Shown: positions 30,744-41,972 of the stretch, piece by piece
Position numbering within the stretch: the first letter of the stretch is position 1
How the letters are laid out: every line of letters starts with the position of its first letter
From: Microstegium vimineum
Taxonomy: Eukaryota > Streptophyta > Magnoliopsida > Poales > Poaceae
DNA length: 64,000 nucleotides
NCBI GenBank assembly: GCA_022036555.1
Contig: CM039121.1
Span: 46,649,847 to 46,713,846 of the forward strand
Reading direction: 5' to 3'
Position numbers and translations under genes: made by a program
Notes under the pieces: generated by a model
The model's database searches: none
Seen by the model: only the letters and a program-made list of their open reading frames with translations
Told to the model about the DNA's origin: nothing

Positions 30744-33700
30744 CTACTTTTCCCTTGAAGGATTTTCACTGTCATATAAGTCGCTTTGGCGTTCGCGCTG
30801 GATTCTCCTTTTCTGAGTCTTTGTTAGACTCTTAGAGCACCACTGAGGAAGTTTAGTTTTCCAAACAGGCTGGTGCTGCCTCTCACTGCTTGCATCGGCA
30901 CCATTCCTTATGTTTGGACCTTTGGAGAATATTTCTTTGTCAAGCACTCTTTGGCCATCTCCTCAAGCTCCTCTGGATCAACACGCCTGCCAAGACTGTT
31001 ATGCGCGCTGAGCTTGCCCCCCAGCCGGTCATGTGCCGATTTCTTTTCTCTGAGCGGCCTAGCATACCTAGATATCCGATCGTCGAAACAAGGCTTCCTT
31101 TTTGACCGATCGGCAGGGTAATACCCATTGCACTCAGGACAATTATCGACAGTAGGTAGCTTGATGCCTTCTTCCCAGTAGTGGACGAAGAAGGGACACT
31201 TCCAGTGGTCCTTATGCCAAAGCCACTCTTGGTGCTCTTCTTCTTCTTGCCGACGTTGCTCCTCTCGCGATTGCCGATACTCTCGCCTTGGCTGCTTATG
31301 CGTGATTATAACACCAGGAGCCCTGTTGGCATTGCTACCTTCATCGACAACTTTCTTGCCCTTTCTATCATTGGCAAACCTCTTCTCATCACGCTCAGCT
31401 ACCTGATGACCAGGATCTACCGATGCATTCTTCCTGGCAGCTTCCGACATCAGCACTTTAGTTTTTTCACTGGTTTCCACCATATTATTTGGAAACGGGT
31501 GCTGATCAATCTTCATCGGTTTCTAGGCTTTAGAATTTTCAAATATAATTCGTCCAGATTCAATTTCTGACTGCAACTGCTGCCTGAATACTTTGCAGTC
31601 ATTGGTACTGTGCGAAGTTGTATTGTGCCACTTGCAATACCTGATCTTTCTGAGCTCTCCGGCCGATGGAATTACTTGGTTAGGCGCCAACTTGATCCGC
31701 CCCTCTTGAAGTAATAAGTCAAACATCCTATCGGCCTTGGTGATATCAAAGGTGAACCTTTCAGCTTTCTTCTGGCCAAACGGACAAGACACAAATTTCT
31801 TATCCTTCACCCATTCGGCAGCGCTGATGCTTAGCTCTTCATCGGAATCCTCTTCTCGCTCAATGAAGGTCACCTTCTTATTCCAAGTCTTTCTAGGCTC
31901 AAAAGTCTTGACGTCTTGATCGGCAATTCTCTGCACAAGGTGGCTTAGACTTTCAAAATCTTGAGACGCATACTTATCTTTGATGTGCGGCAACAATCCT
32001 TGGAAGGCCAAATCTGCCAATTGCCGATCATCAAGCACCAAGCTGTAGCACTTGTTTTTCGTGTCTCGCAGTCTCTGGACAAAGCTTTCCACCGATTCAT
32101 CATTACGTTGCCTCAGCTTAACCAAATCGGTAATCTTCTTTTCATGTATACCAGCGAAGAAGTATTTATGAAACTGCCTCTCTAGATCGGCCCATGTGAT
32201 TACAGAGTTTGGAGGCAATGATATAAACCATGTGAACGCCGATCCAGACAACGATGATGAGAACAATCTCACCCTCAACTCTTCTCTGTTGGCAGCTTCT
32301 CCACACTGGATAATGAAGCGGTTGATGTGCTCCATTGTTGACGTGTCATCTTGGCCAGAGAATTTGGTAAAATCAGGCACCTTGTACCGATTTGGGAGAG
32401 GAATTAAGTCATATGCCGGAGGATACGGTGTCCGATAAGAATATGTATTAACCTTGAGTTTAATGCCGAATTGTTCCTTCATCACTTTGGCGATCTTATC
32501 GGTCCAATATGTATTCTGCTCTTGCCGACTTATTGGCTGATTGTTGACTGGTGGAGCCGGCTGATGCGCCCCTTCAGGTCTTGGTTGAAGATGATTCGGA
32601 GTAATTGTCACGGGCGCAGCACCAGTCATCTGGACATTATGCATCGGCTGACTTATCGATGGATAATTTTGCACACTTACTGGATTAGATTGAGTCATCA
32701 TATTCATCAGTTGCTGTACCGATGGTCCACTCTGAGTGTTTGCTGAACTTCCATACTGATACATTAGTACGCCAGGCTGTTGAACCGGCGGCTGGTTAGT
32801 CCATCTAGGATTATACATCATCGGCATGTGACTTACCGATGGCTAATAGTTAACTGGCGTCTGCTGTTCCTGCATCTTAGAGTAATCAACAAATTGGTTA
32901 CCTTGATGTGCTAGTACTCCGGCTTGAGGGTTTACCACCATAGGTTGACTTCAAGTTGCTATACTGTGTTGCATCGGCAGAGAGTTTGCCGATGGTGGCA
33001 TCAGAGGTACTTTAGGAATCACCACCTAGAGGTCTCCTGATGGCATTTGCACAGTTGGAGAAGACGTGGAGTAATGCATCATAGAGATCGTCGGCTGTGA
33101 CTGCATTGCCGATGCCATGGAACCCTTCCAAGCTGAACTGTCTCCCTGCACCAGATTGGAAACAATAGATGGATTTGAAGGCATACCGTATCCCCACCAG
33201 TTGACGGGAGTTGGATGATTCTGGACAGCAGGTCCCGTCATTACCGATGCCACCAGATCTGCACTAAGCTTGGTGATGCTTTCAGGACTCGGCCTTGGTG
33301 GTGTAGCCACATCGGCAGACGGATCCACAGGAGTGGAAGACGTCATTGGGGATGCCGATGGGTTTATAGATGTCGATCCAGGTTGATGATATGCTGGACC
33401 AACATACTGAGGTGCTTGTCCTTCTTTGAAAGATTGTATAACAGCATTATACACAGTATTGGACATCACATTGGAGTGGATAATTAATGCTTGATTTAAG
33501 GCAGAATTAACCATCTCTTGCAACTTATCAGGATTGGCATCATACGTGACCTGCCATGGCAACGGCGGATCTTGCTTCTGGATGGCTTCGCCGCTCCTGC
33601 TTATGCTGAAGGACTTCAGATACAACTGTTTGTACTCCTCCATAGCCCGCTCCATAGCCAACTTTTGATCATCTTTCAGATCGGCCTCGGAGACTTCGAT

Positions 33701-33787
33701 GACGTTCCTCTGGTTAACGTCAGAATTATCACCCATGATAGATGTATAATGGTCCCACCGGGTGTGCCAAAAGAGGTATTGACACAA
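30744..33787 (-). pseudogene. gag: Gag of element 2, interrupted by stops
   Basis: One frame runs from 33787 to 30908 with stops at 33026 (TAG), 32951 (TGA), 32843 (TAG) and 31523 (TAG); a second frame continues to 30744. The likely start is the internal Met in IMGDNSDVNQ near 33735, soon after the primer-binding site. The first part is Pro/Ser-rich. The capsid-like core lies at about 31900-32400 (FTKFSGQDDTSTMEHINRF, RVRLFSSSLSGSAFTW, FHKYFFAGIHEKKI). A Cys/His region near 31120-31210 (WKCPFFVHYWEEG, DNCPECNGY) may bind nucleic acid. The pieces keep family-like spacing, so damage is by point changes rather than large deletion. Confidence 0.85.
33754..33774 (-). promoter_or_regulatory. Primer-binding site of element 2
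   Basis: Just inside the right LTR the minus strand reads TTGGCACACCCGGTGGGACC, a form often found at this position in grass Ty3/gypsy elements. It differs from the site of element 1, consistent with two separate families. The tRNA is not assigned. Confidence 0.7.
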
Positions 33788-34705
33788 AAAACGTCAGGAT
33801 CTGCGAACCCCTCGGGCTATTACCCGAATTTGATATCCAAAGGTGTGCCAGTCGATTTGACCAGTTAATCGACAAGGACGATAACTAGAACAAGATTTGA
33901 ACAAGACAACGGCGATACGCCCAGATGTCAAGATTCAGACTTGATCAGGATAACTAGAGCAGAGTTGAACGAGACAACAGCGCTGCGCCCGGATGTCAAA
34001 GCTCAGATTACTCCCACGCGGAACTTGCAAGGGTTTGACGGAGATCAAGGAGATGCCGCTCGTCGAAGCTTGAAGAACTCGTAGATAAACTAAGGCTAAT
34101 GCAATAAAAGAGTAAATTGCAGTAAAGGTAAATAAGAGTAATTGATTTATTTGATATATTGATTGTGTTTTTCTCACGACCCCCAGGTACATATTTATAC
34201 TCCGGCAATAGGAGTTGTAAACAGACACAACTCGTACCTTTCCTAAACAATACAAACTCCTATTTTAAAGCAAATAACTGACTCGCGCAGGAGTCGGACT
34301 CAAACTTCCATAATAATACTGGTATAAGATCACCAGTTTCCTTGTCTTTTCTTCGATGAAACTTTCCATCGGCAGACTCTTCAATCCGCAACTTTCTTCT
34401 ATTGCCATCGGCAATCCCTTGCTGACGTCAACCGTCACGTTACCCTGTGCCTATCAGCATCGTCACTCTATGCCCATCGGCATCGGCAATACTTCCCAAT
34501 CCGCAACCTTGCACTTCTGGTAACTTGTCTCCACCAATTAACCCTTATCGGCAAGAATCGTCCAGCCCCCATCGGCAACAAACTTCTTGCAGCATTCACT
34601 CTCATCGGTAAATCTGACCGATGACTTTCTGATGCCGATATAAAACGGCTGTCAATCAATGCAAGTCTTAGCTCATTTGACACATGCCGAAAAATGGTGT
34701 CAACA
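33777..34705 (-). repeat. Right LTR of element 2 (its 5' LTR)
   Basis: Same length (929) and same unusual TA..CA ends as the left LTR. The last 350 bases (34360-34705) hold six copies of ATCGGCA, plus CCGATG and TGCCGAT variants. Confidence 0.95.
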
Positions 34706-34710
34706 CATCC
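34706..34710. repeat. Target site duplication, right copy (element 2)
   Basis: CATCC, identical to 22151-22155. Confidence 0.95.
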
Positions 34711-34790
34711 CTAGCGCCTGTCCAAGGCACACGCTGCGGAGGGAGGCGGTATTCACAGCGGCGAGCAGCTCCTCTCTTTTCCTTGCGCCT

Positions 34791-35921
34791 ATGGAGGAGG
34801 TCCGTCATTTCTTTCTTTGATGGTTGACCTAATCCCTATCTGGTCTTCTGATTTTCTTTATAAAAAAAATCTTGTTAACAACACCCTCAAGTTATTATTG
34901 AGGTCCGTAAGTCAATTGTGCGTATATCTTTTGACTGGATGCCGAAGTCCAAGGACAAGCGGGTTATGGTCATTGCTGGCATTATTCTTTCAATCGATGA
35001 TGATGAGTCTGCTGTCATAGCAGCGAATTCCAAATTCTTTGGGATGAAAAAAAGTTTTGTAGTGCACTTCCCAAATGCTGCAGGATACGAACAAGGACAA
35101 GACCTTGATGTTCTTAAGCCCAATAAATCTGCCAGTGGTGCTCTTGCTGCCTATGAATCTGCGGAAGGTTTCTATATATTTGCTGCTAAGCCAAGTGAAA
35201 GTGGCTATATAAAAGCAGTCAGGTTTGAGACTCAGCCTGTTCAAGTTGGTGATCCTGTTCGTTGTTTTATTTTCCCTAGAGAAGCGTTTGTTACACCAAC
35301 CGCTTATTGCAGAGGTTCAGTAATGTAAGATCTCTCACATATTATATCACATCATGTAATATTGTCGTTTGAATAAAATTAATGATGTTTTTCTTCTTCA
35401 TAAACAGAGCTGTTTCTGGCGGTGTTCTACTTCATGATTGCGCTATGCATGAGTATGCTTACTTAGGATCACCATTGTTCAATTTGTCTGGTGATCTCGT
35501 GGGGATAACATATCTTGATCAGGGACACTCGCAAGCATGGACTGTTTGGCAGCTACGAAATACTTTTAAAGAATGGAAAAGGTAGTATGCATGTGTATCA
35601 TATTTGATTAAACTCAAAGAATAATCTAATTCGAGGTATCATATATCATTTTTTTATTATTTGATTGATAAATCCATTCAAAAATGAAATATTTAGAATT
35701 GCATGCTTCAAAAAATTGGTCGTTGCATATTATGTATTAACACTTGCATAGACACTTAGTCACTTTGTCCATATGAATAGATTACTTTTATTCTTGATTA
35801 TTTGAATAAATTGGCTTCAATTATCTAAGTTTTCTTATTTGGTATGAGCAGTACCATTGTTTCCAAGGGAGTTGAAGAACCTGCAGGGGCAGAACCTCAA
35901 GTGGAAGAACAAAACATCTAG
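34791..35921 (+). CDS. Short HtrA/trypsin-like protein, gene C
   Basis: Exons 34791-34799, 34903-35324, 35408-35581 and 35852-35921 join in phase to 224 codons, ending TAG 35919-35921. The very short first exon (ATGGAGGAG) is inferred from phase and a GT; an internal start is possible. The protein has one trypsin-like beta-barrel domain of the grass HtrA-like family: VRKSIVRISFDW at the start and YLGSPLFNLSGDLVGITYLD near the end. The position of the catalytic Ser in HtrA (GNSGGPL) holds Leu here, and I see no clear catalytic His, so protease activity is doubtful. Element 2 separates the coding part from the GC-rich leader before 22155, which may have cost it its promoter. The role is unknown. 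Confidence 0.65.
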
Positions 35922-35999
35922 GAGCAGGTTGTCAGTGCATGAGTATTATTAATGCAAATAAGTTTTCCATATTTGAGGAAATTCAGTGTGTTATAGAAA

Positions 36000-37361
36000 A
36001 ATATGCTTGCTGATAGCTATTTTTTATTTCAAGGGCTGACTATTGGTGGGAGATAGCCTGATCAGCAGTATATGCAAGGAGATAGCCTGAGCAGCAGCAT
36101 ATGCAAGGTGTCACGCATCTCAGGAAGTCTCAGGCAGCTGCAATTGTGGAGTTGAGTTGCAGCCTAGTGTGTTGATTTAGGTTTTATTTCTGAACTATTA
36201 TGTAACTTTTTAGGAACCATTTATCCTGCTGAGCTGTTGACTGCTGTGAGGCGGTATTAATGTGATGTTATGCTGATTTAGGTTTTATTTCTGAACTTAT
36301 GTGACTTCTTAGGAACCATGTATCCTGCTGAGCTGTTGACTGCTGTGAGGCGGTATCAATGTGATGTGATGCGATCTGTTGAACTCTTTTCACATTCATG
36401 AATTTTAAACAATTTCTATTAGGGGTTTATCATTGTTTTGTTGTGGGAGATGTTTATATAATGTTTGGAAATGCACGGCCATACGTTCACATTTCTTTAA
36501 ATTACTAGTAAGCAGTGCGGTGTGCTGGGTTGCCGCCGTGTTTGGGATGAATATTTGTAGAAGCTTCGGCCATTGTGCATGCACTGATGCTGTATTTACG
36601 AGAGATAAATAGAGGTCATGAAACAAGCGTCACAGTGAAGTTGACATCGGAGGATCCCGTCGCAGAGAAGCAAGCAGGGTAGGAGAAACTCGTCTTAGGA
36701 TACTATGGAAGAAGTGCACAGGAATCAATTAGAAAGGGCAATTGCACGGTCTGCTCATTTAGGCTGCATACCTTGAAGAGCTGAAGAAAAATAAAGTGCA
36801 TCCTGTCAATATCTAGAACAAAATTTAGGCTGCATAGCTTGAAGAGCTGAAGAAAAATGAAGTGCATCCTGATTTTTCTTTGCACAGATAACCTTTCAAA
36901 ACCAGTTCTTAGTTCTATAAATGAGAAAAATAAAGAGCCTAGAGATGAGACTGCTGGCTACAATTTACGAAAGCACACGAGATTACCATAGCAGGAACTA
37001 GCTGATTAGTACCAACGGCATAATGCTCGTGTCGTAATTGCCTCTCGATCGAGCCAGATTGTAAGTTACAACAGTCCAAGCATGATAAACAGCACAGTAA
37101 CAACACCAAATTAAGGTTTGTTAGATACTAGCTAGATAAGCATAACAAGGTCCATGAGAGCCTTGAACCAACTTGTAAGTTACAACATAAATAACATAAC
37201 AAAACACAAGTCTAGCTTGCTTTTATATCCTAGACAGGTCTGTCCCAAATACTAGTAAGATACTAGTAAGATACTACTAAGATATAAACAGCACGGCAAC
37301 AACACCAAAGGTTTGTTAATTAGATACTAGCTAGATGAGCTTAGATACTCCAGTGTCATGT
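36000..37361. other. 3' flank of gene C with two local duplications
   Basis: No gene seen. A 101-base unit starting GATTTAGGTTTTATTTCTGA is repeated in tandem at 36174 and 36275. A unit of about 64 bases with CTTGAAGAGCTGAAGAAAAA is repeated near 36760 and 36828. From about 36960 the sequence belongs to the segmental duplication, matching 48830 onward (GACTAGCTGATTAG versus AACTAGCTGATTAG). Short direct repeats of TACTAGTAAGATAC lie near 37250-37290. Confidence 0.7.
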
Positions 37362-40300
37362 CTAATTAAGACGCCGCCCCATATGCTTGCCCAGATCATG
37401 AACACTCGCATCAAGTGCGCCATGATACCAATATGGCTCAGGCACCGGCCACCTGTCATCCAATATGTTTTTATCCCAATGTAAGTTGGTTGTTGAATAC
37501 AATAGTCTAAGCAAACAGAAACAAGATGTTCAGCCTGTTTTTCTGAATCCTTTTCTTTGTCCCACCACCAACATTGAGAGGCATAGGATGGTTATATCCA
37601 CTGTCATCAAACAAAAAAAAACAAAGTTTGTAAAATAAGTGTCATGCCTACTAGTTAGCATTGAGTTGAAAATAATACCATTCTGATGGTAAAGAATTCA
37701 CTTCTCTTAGAACTTCAACAATCTTTTGCCTTGGTAAGAAAGGAGTTACATCACTTCCATCGTAGAAGTTCATGCCAACAAAACTCCCATCAAGATTAAT
37801 AAGCGGGCCTCCAATCCCAGCCTGATAAGTTCAGTAGATGTAATATGATTAAAGTGGTTACCATATAAAAGAACAGTAAGAGAGATTCACCACAGTACCT
37901 TCTTAATTTTACAAGTAGACAGCTGAACATCTTTGCAATCAAGTTTGCAACCCTTGTTTCCAGGCTTCACTTCACCACTTGCGGCCATTAATATACCAAA
38001 TTTAGCATCATGCCCTATAGCTACAACCTTTTTAGATGAGTTGTGTGCATTTTTAATGGAGATGTCATCCTGACAAATAGCATTGAAATTCTTCTTGAGA
38101 CTGACAATAGCAATGTTATAGTCTAAATTATAAAACTCCAATGTCCCACCAGCATGTTGATTCGGTGGAAGAAACACCTCAATCTGCAATGTGAAAATGA
38201 GCTCAGCAAACCATCATTATTAAACATAAAAGACCAAAATTAATGATTTGGACTAATACCAACTGTCAAGCTATTATCAATGTTATCCTCATTACAACGA
38301 TCTCTAACTAAACTGGCTGAAGTTAGGATGACAGTGTGCTTAGCTTTGCTTCCTTGCCACTTCATAAGCAAGCCTGTGCATGCAAAAGATCTCACATACC
38401 CTACACATTATACGTTTGATCATTAGTTAGTGAAGATAAAATACTATCACAGAAAGTAAGGAGCTACGTTACACCGATACTTCCAGGAACACGTGTATCG
38501 CGTATCCGATACGTATTGGATACGGATACGCCGCGGAGGAGTATCCGATTTTTATTAATTTTTGGAAATTCGGATACGTGTATCTGAGTTAAAGGATACG
38601 GCCTGGCCCATTTAGAGGATACGGCCTGGCCCATGTAGAGGCTTTCACGCCTTCACCCACGGCCGAGTCGTGTCGCCCGCGCTCTGCCTCACTCCCGTCG
38701 CCCACGCCGCATCCCTAGCCCGCGCCGCGCCGCCGCATCCCCGCGCGGTGACGGCCGCCCTGCTCGGCGCCCGCCGGCAACCGGCGACGAGCCCTCACCG
38801 GCGACGACCGACGAGCATCCGCCCCTGCTCGCAGGCGACGTCGCGACGAGGTCCTCCTCTGCTCGCCACTTCGTCCAAGCCGCCCGTGGAGTTTCCCCGC
38901 TCAAGCGCCGCTCGCCCCCCGCCGTCCGCCGGCCACCGGAGACGAACATCCGCCTCTGCTCGCCCGGACCGCCCCTGCTCGATGCTCTGCTCGCCACTTC
39001 GCCCTGCTCGGTGCTCTGCTCGCCAATTCACCCAGCGGTGAGTTTTCTTCCTCCTTGAGTTCATCGTAGCAGATTACCAGTAGCCAGTAGATGTCTCTCA
39101 ATTCTCTCAATTCGATCTATGCAGTAGATGTCGTCCCTCAATTTGAGCGCTGCTAGTGGTTGACAATGACAGTTGATGTTGTGGTTGACAATGAGCCAAA
39201 TGAGGAATAGGAGCTTGCTTGTTGCTTGTTGTTGCCTTTAGGACCTTGCTGGATGCTTGCTGTTGGCTTTTATTACCTATGTTTGATTTGAGACTACTAT
39301 ATTTGTTTGTTTGAGACCTTCAGAATCTACTATCCTGTAATAATAGTACACTTAAGTTGTTATTTGAGACCTTGAGACCTACTGCTAATTTGCATTCTTA
39401 TCTATTTTATTTTATTTTATTTTTAATATCAAACGTATCCGCGTATCGGGTTGTTTGGGATATTGACGTATCCGTATCCGTATCCGTATCCGATACCGAT
39501 ACGCGTATCCGTATCCATGTAATTTAGGTAAGGAGCACACAGTGGGAAAATTCACCATTGAATGAAGCAAGTGAGACAACACGACACGATACATATGTCA
39601 CAACTTCTTTTGGAAGTTGATTCCAGACACGCTCCCCAGAGCCAGCAGGTGGATCACCATAGGGAAACCTTTTCCAAGGAAGTAATTCACCAAAGCATTC
39701 TTCAAAATGATTAAGCAACCGCCCAACCATTGACTATTTAAAGAACGAAGATCAGAAGTGAACTAAAAAAAAGGGACAAGGGAGATGACAGCAATATCAA
39801 AGCAACACTTACATTCGAGCACAAGTGGTGGTGGAATGGGATAGCCACAGGACTTTAACCTGCAAATAATTTGCATAAACCCTGATGCAATATTGAGATC
39901 ACTATTAGTCCTCAGATGATATGTGTGATACTCGTAACATAGTATACTGCGCACAATGAAACATAGGCAACATTTTAGAAGATGGCTTGTAGTATTGTTC
40001 ACACCTGAAGGAACTACGCTTGATACATGTTTCGGCAGCGTATATCCACGGAAGTGTAGTTTTTTAGGACTGCAATAAAACATAGTTCACTTGTTATGGC
40101 AATAAAACACAGAGGGGGAAAAACCAATCATACCAACGCATGAATATTGAGCATATTTCTTGTCTTGTTGAAGAAATAAAGGTAGGAAATAATGACTTGG
40201 AATCAGGCATAAATATTCAACAAAAGATTAGAAGATTGAGCATATTCATGCCACAAATACAAGTTTCGTTGTCCATATTGCCACAAAGAATTGTTTAATT

Positions 40301-41972
40301 CTTCCTAATTTAAACCAAAACATTAAGCAGGGGCACTAAGCTAGCATCATAAGATCTTTGCAATGGTACTGGTTTTAGTAGAGAGGGGTAAGAAGAACCA
40401 AATTATTTTCAATCCAAAGGTTACCATGTGAAAACTCCTAAGTCTCCAATACTGCTAGTAAAAATGGCTTACCTTAAACAGGAAGTGGATTAGGAGAGAG
40501 GGTTTGGAATAAATACGAATCAGGTTAACTGAAGAAATAGTTCATAAATACTGCAAGTGTATAGAAGACATACTTGAGTATCTGAAAATGCTTCAAGCGT
40601 CTGCAAAGTAAGTCCATTGATAGGAAGGTGCATCTCAAACTTGCATCACCAGGGTCATAAATATCTAAGCTTATCCCAATAATTTTATTATCGTGCCCCA
40701 GAAGTGGCCCTCCAAGTACAGCCTAGAACAAAAGGCAAGTGATAGGTTTAGTAAAGATTTACTCCAATGCACACGGTGATATTTTAGACCAGCAATAAAG
40801 TAAGGCAATTATGTGATGTTTTCCATCATGCCACAAAGTGACAAATAAATAAATGGACAGTATACCTTAGAGATATCTTTACTATCAGAAACCCAGGTGT
40901 TTATGCATTCAGGGTGTTTAAGGCGGTGTTTCGTATACAGAGATCCCCGCATGGCCATCAAACTGCCAGAATTGAAGGCACGCCCAGCAGCTTGCACACT
41001 ATCACCAGAGAAAGGTATTGCCATAAGATCCAGATCTATAGGATGGACTCCTAGGAAGCCCAAGCATGTGACGATAGCAATGTCTTTATCATATAGTCCT
41101 AAGAACCCGTCGGTAGCTCTATTATCAGGAAGGCGCACTGCAACCTACAGAAATAACAGGAGTACACAAGAACAAGCTCAGGATGTTTACAATTAGCTGC
41201 TTGAATATACAAAGAAAAAACAAGGAACACAATGATTAGCAGCACCAACCCTCAACTTATCATCTTTATTTCTATTCTCGTTGAATTGTCTAACCAAATG
41301 TGCTGATGTCACAAATCTTGTTAGGCTTTGTCTAGTTCTTTTGTGAGGTATAGGTATGCCCGAGCATGCAAATATCATCTTATCTCCTGGACAATTTCAT
41401 GATTTAAATGACAAGTGATGACTAAATGCGAATTAGGAAAATTGAAAGGTATAGTAGCGCAATCACCATCAAACAAAGCGAGCGAGACGACAAAGGAAGA
41501 CAAATCTTCAGTGTAATTAGTACTGATTGGATAAGTTATTTGACCAGGTTTGACTATTTCACCAAATGACCTCTCATCAAAAGCAACGTTTGAAACTTCT
41601 CTATCACGAAAAGGTTCGCCGAATCATTGCACTGCAATAGCAGATAGATTCTCCTCAAATTTATGATACGCCTCATAAGCCGTTTGACCTGAGTCATAAA
41701 CATGACACACCACAACTGAGTGCTTTGCTAGAGCAACTTGCGCCACAAATAAAAGAAAGAACCAGAAAATTCAAATCAACTACTCACATTATATCATAAT
41801 TTTTATGGAGCGGTTCAAGGCTCTCTTGTTACCAGTATAACGTTCTCGGGCATAACTCCGACTTGAAACCAGTGATGACTCAAGTTTGTTCCTTCTGTTT
41901 ATGGCCCTCTGCTCCCTACTCACACCTCTTGTGCAATCAATCTCCCCCTTGTTCCTCGTGGTCTTTGCAGTC
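37362..41972 (-). pseudogene. Two-domain HtrA/trypsin-like gene, copy A, degenerate
   Basis: About thirteen exons read right to left: 41788-41972, about 41458-41695, 41250-41386, 40866-41144, about 40573-40722, 40012-40075, 39809-39862, 39540-39733, 38242-38400, 37898-38184, 37676-37820, 37537-37603 and 37362-37452 (stop TAG 37362-37364). Domain 1 keeps the His motif RFVTSAHLV and the Asp motif YDKDIAIV, but the Ser motif is VLGGPLLG. Domain 2 has lost all three (LTSASLV, YNIAIVSL, GIGGPLIN). So even the ancestral protein was probably not an active protease. Copy A has an in-frame TGA at 41624-41626 where copy B has CGA, a likely stop near 41790, and a lost GT donor near 37536. A 1063-bp transposon lies in one intron. 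Exon ends marked 'about' are by eye. Confidence 0.7.
38465..39527. mobile_element. 1063-bp non-autonomous DNA transposon in copy A
   Basis: Absent at the matching site of copy B (near 50398). It is flanked by a 9-bp repeat GTAAGGAGC at 38456-38464 and 39528-39536, the duplication size of Mutator-like elements. The ends are imperfect inverted repeats: TACGTTACACCGATAC at the left and, on the other strand, TAAATTACATGGATAC two bases in from the right end. Both subterminal regions are packed with GTATCCGATACG-type words. The middle (38650-39020) is GC-rich and coding-like with repeated CTGCTCGCC words, which could be a captured gene fragment. No transposase is encoded. Confidence 0.75.

Larger units (their letters stand above)
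22156..34705 (-). mobile_element. Element 2: complete Ty3/gypsy LTR retrotransposon
   Basis: A 12.55 kb element with two LTRs of exactly 929 bases (22156-23084 and 33777-34705), the CATCC duplication, a primer-binding site inside the right LTR, and gag, protease, RT, RNase H and integrase on the minus strand. I count roughly twenty differences between the LTRs by eye, so it is not new. The frames carry several stops (TAG near 33026, 32843, 31523, 30744 and 30237; TGA near 32951 and 28240) and at least one frameshift, so it is dead. It carries an antisense gene at 23418-26684. The short word ATCGGCA/TGCCGAT recurs throughout LTRs, spacers and both gene strands, and is rare in the flanks. Confidence 0.95.

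Noticed and set aside
38670..39041. 123-codon frame in the insertion of copy A
   Set aside because: Ser/Pro/Arg-rich low complexity from CTGCTCGCC repeats; may be captured coding DNA, but no gene is supported.
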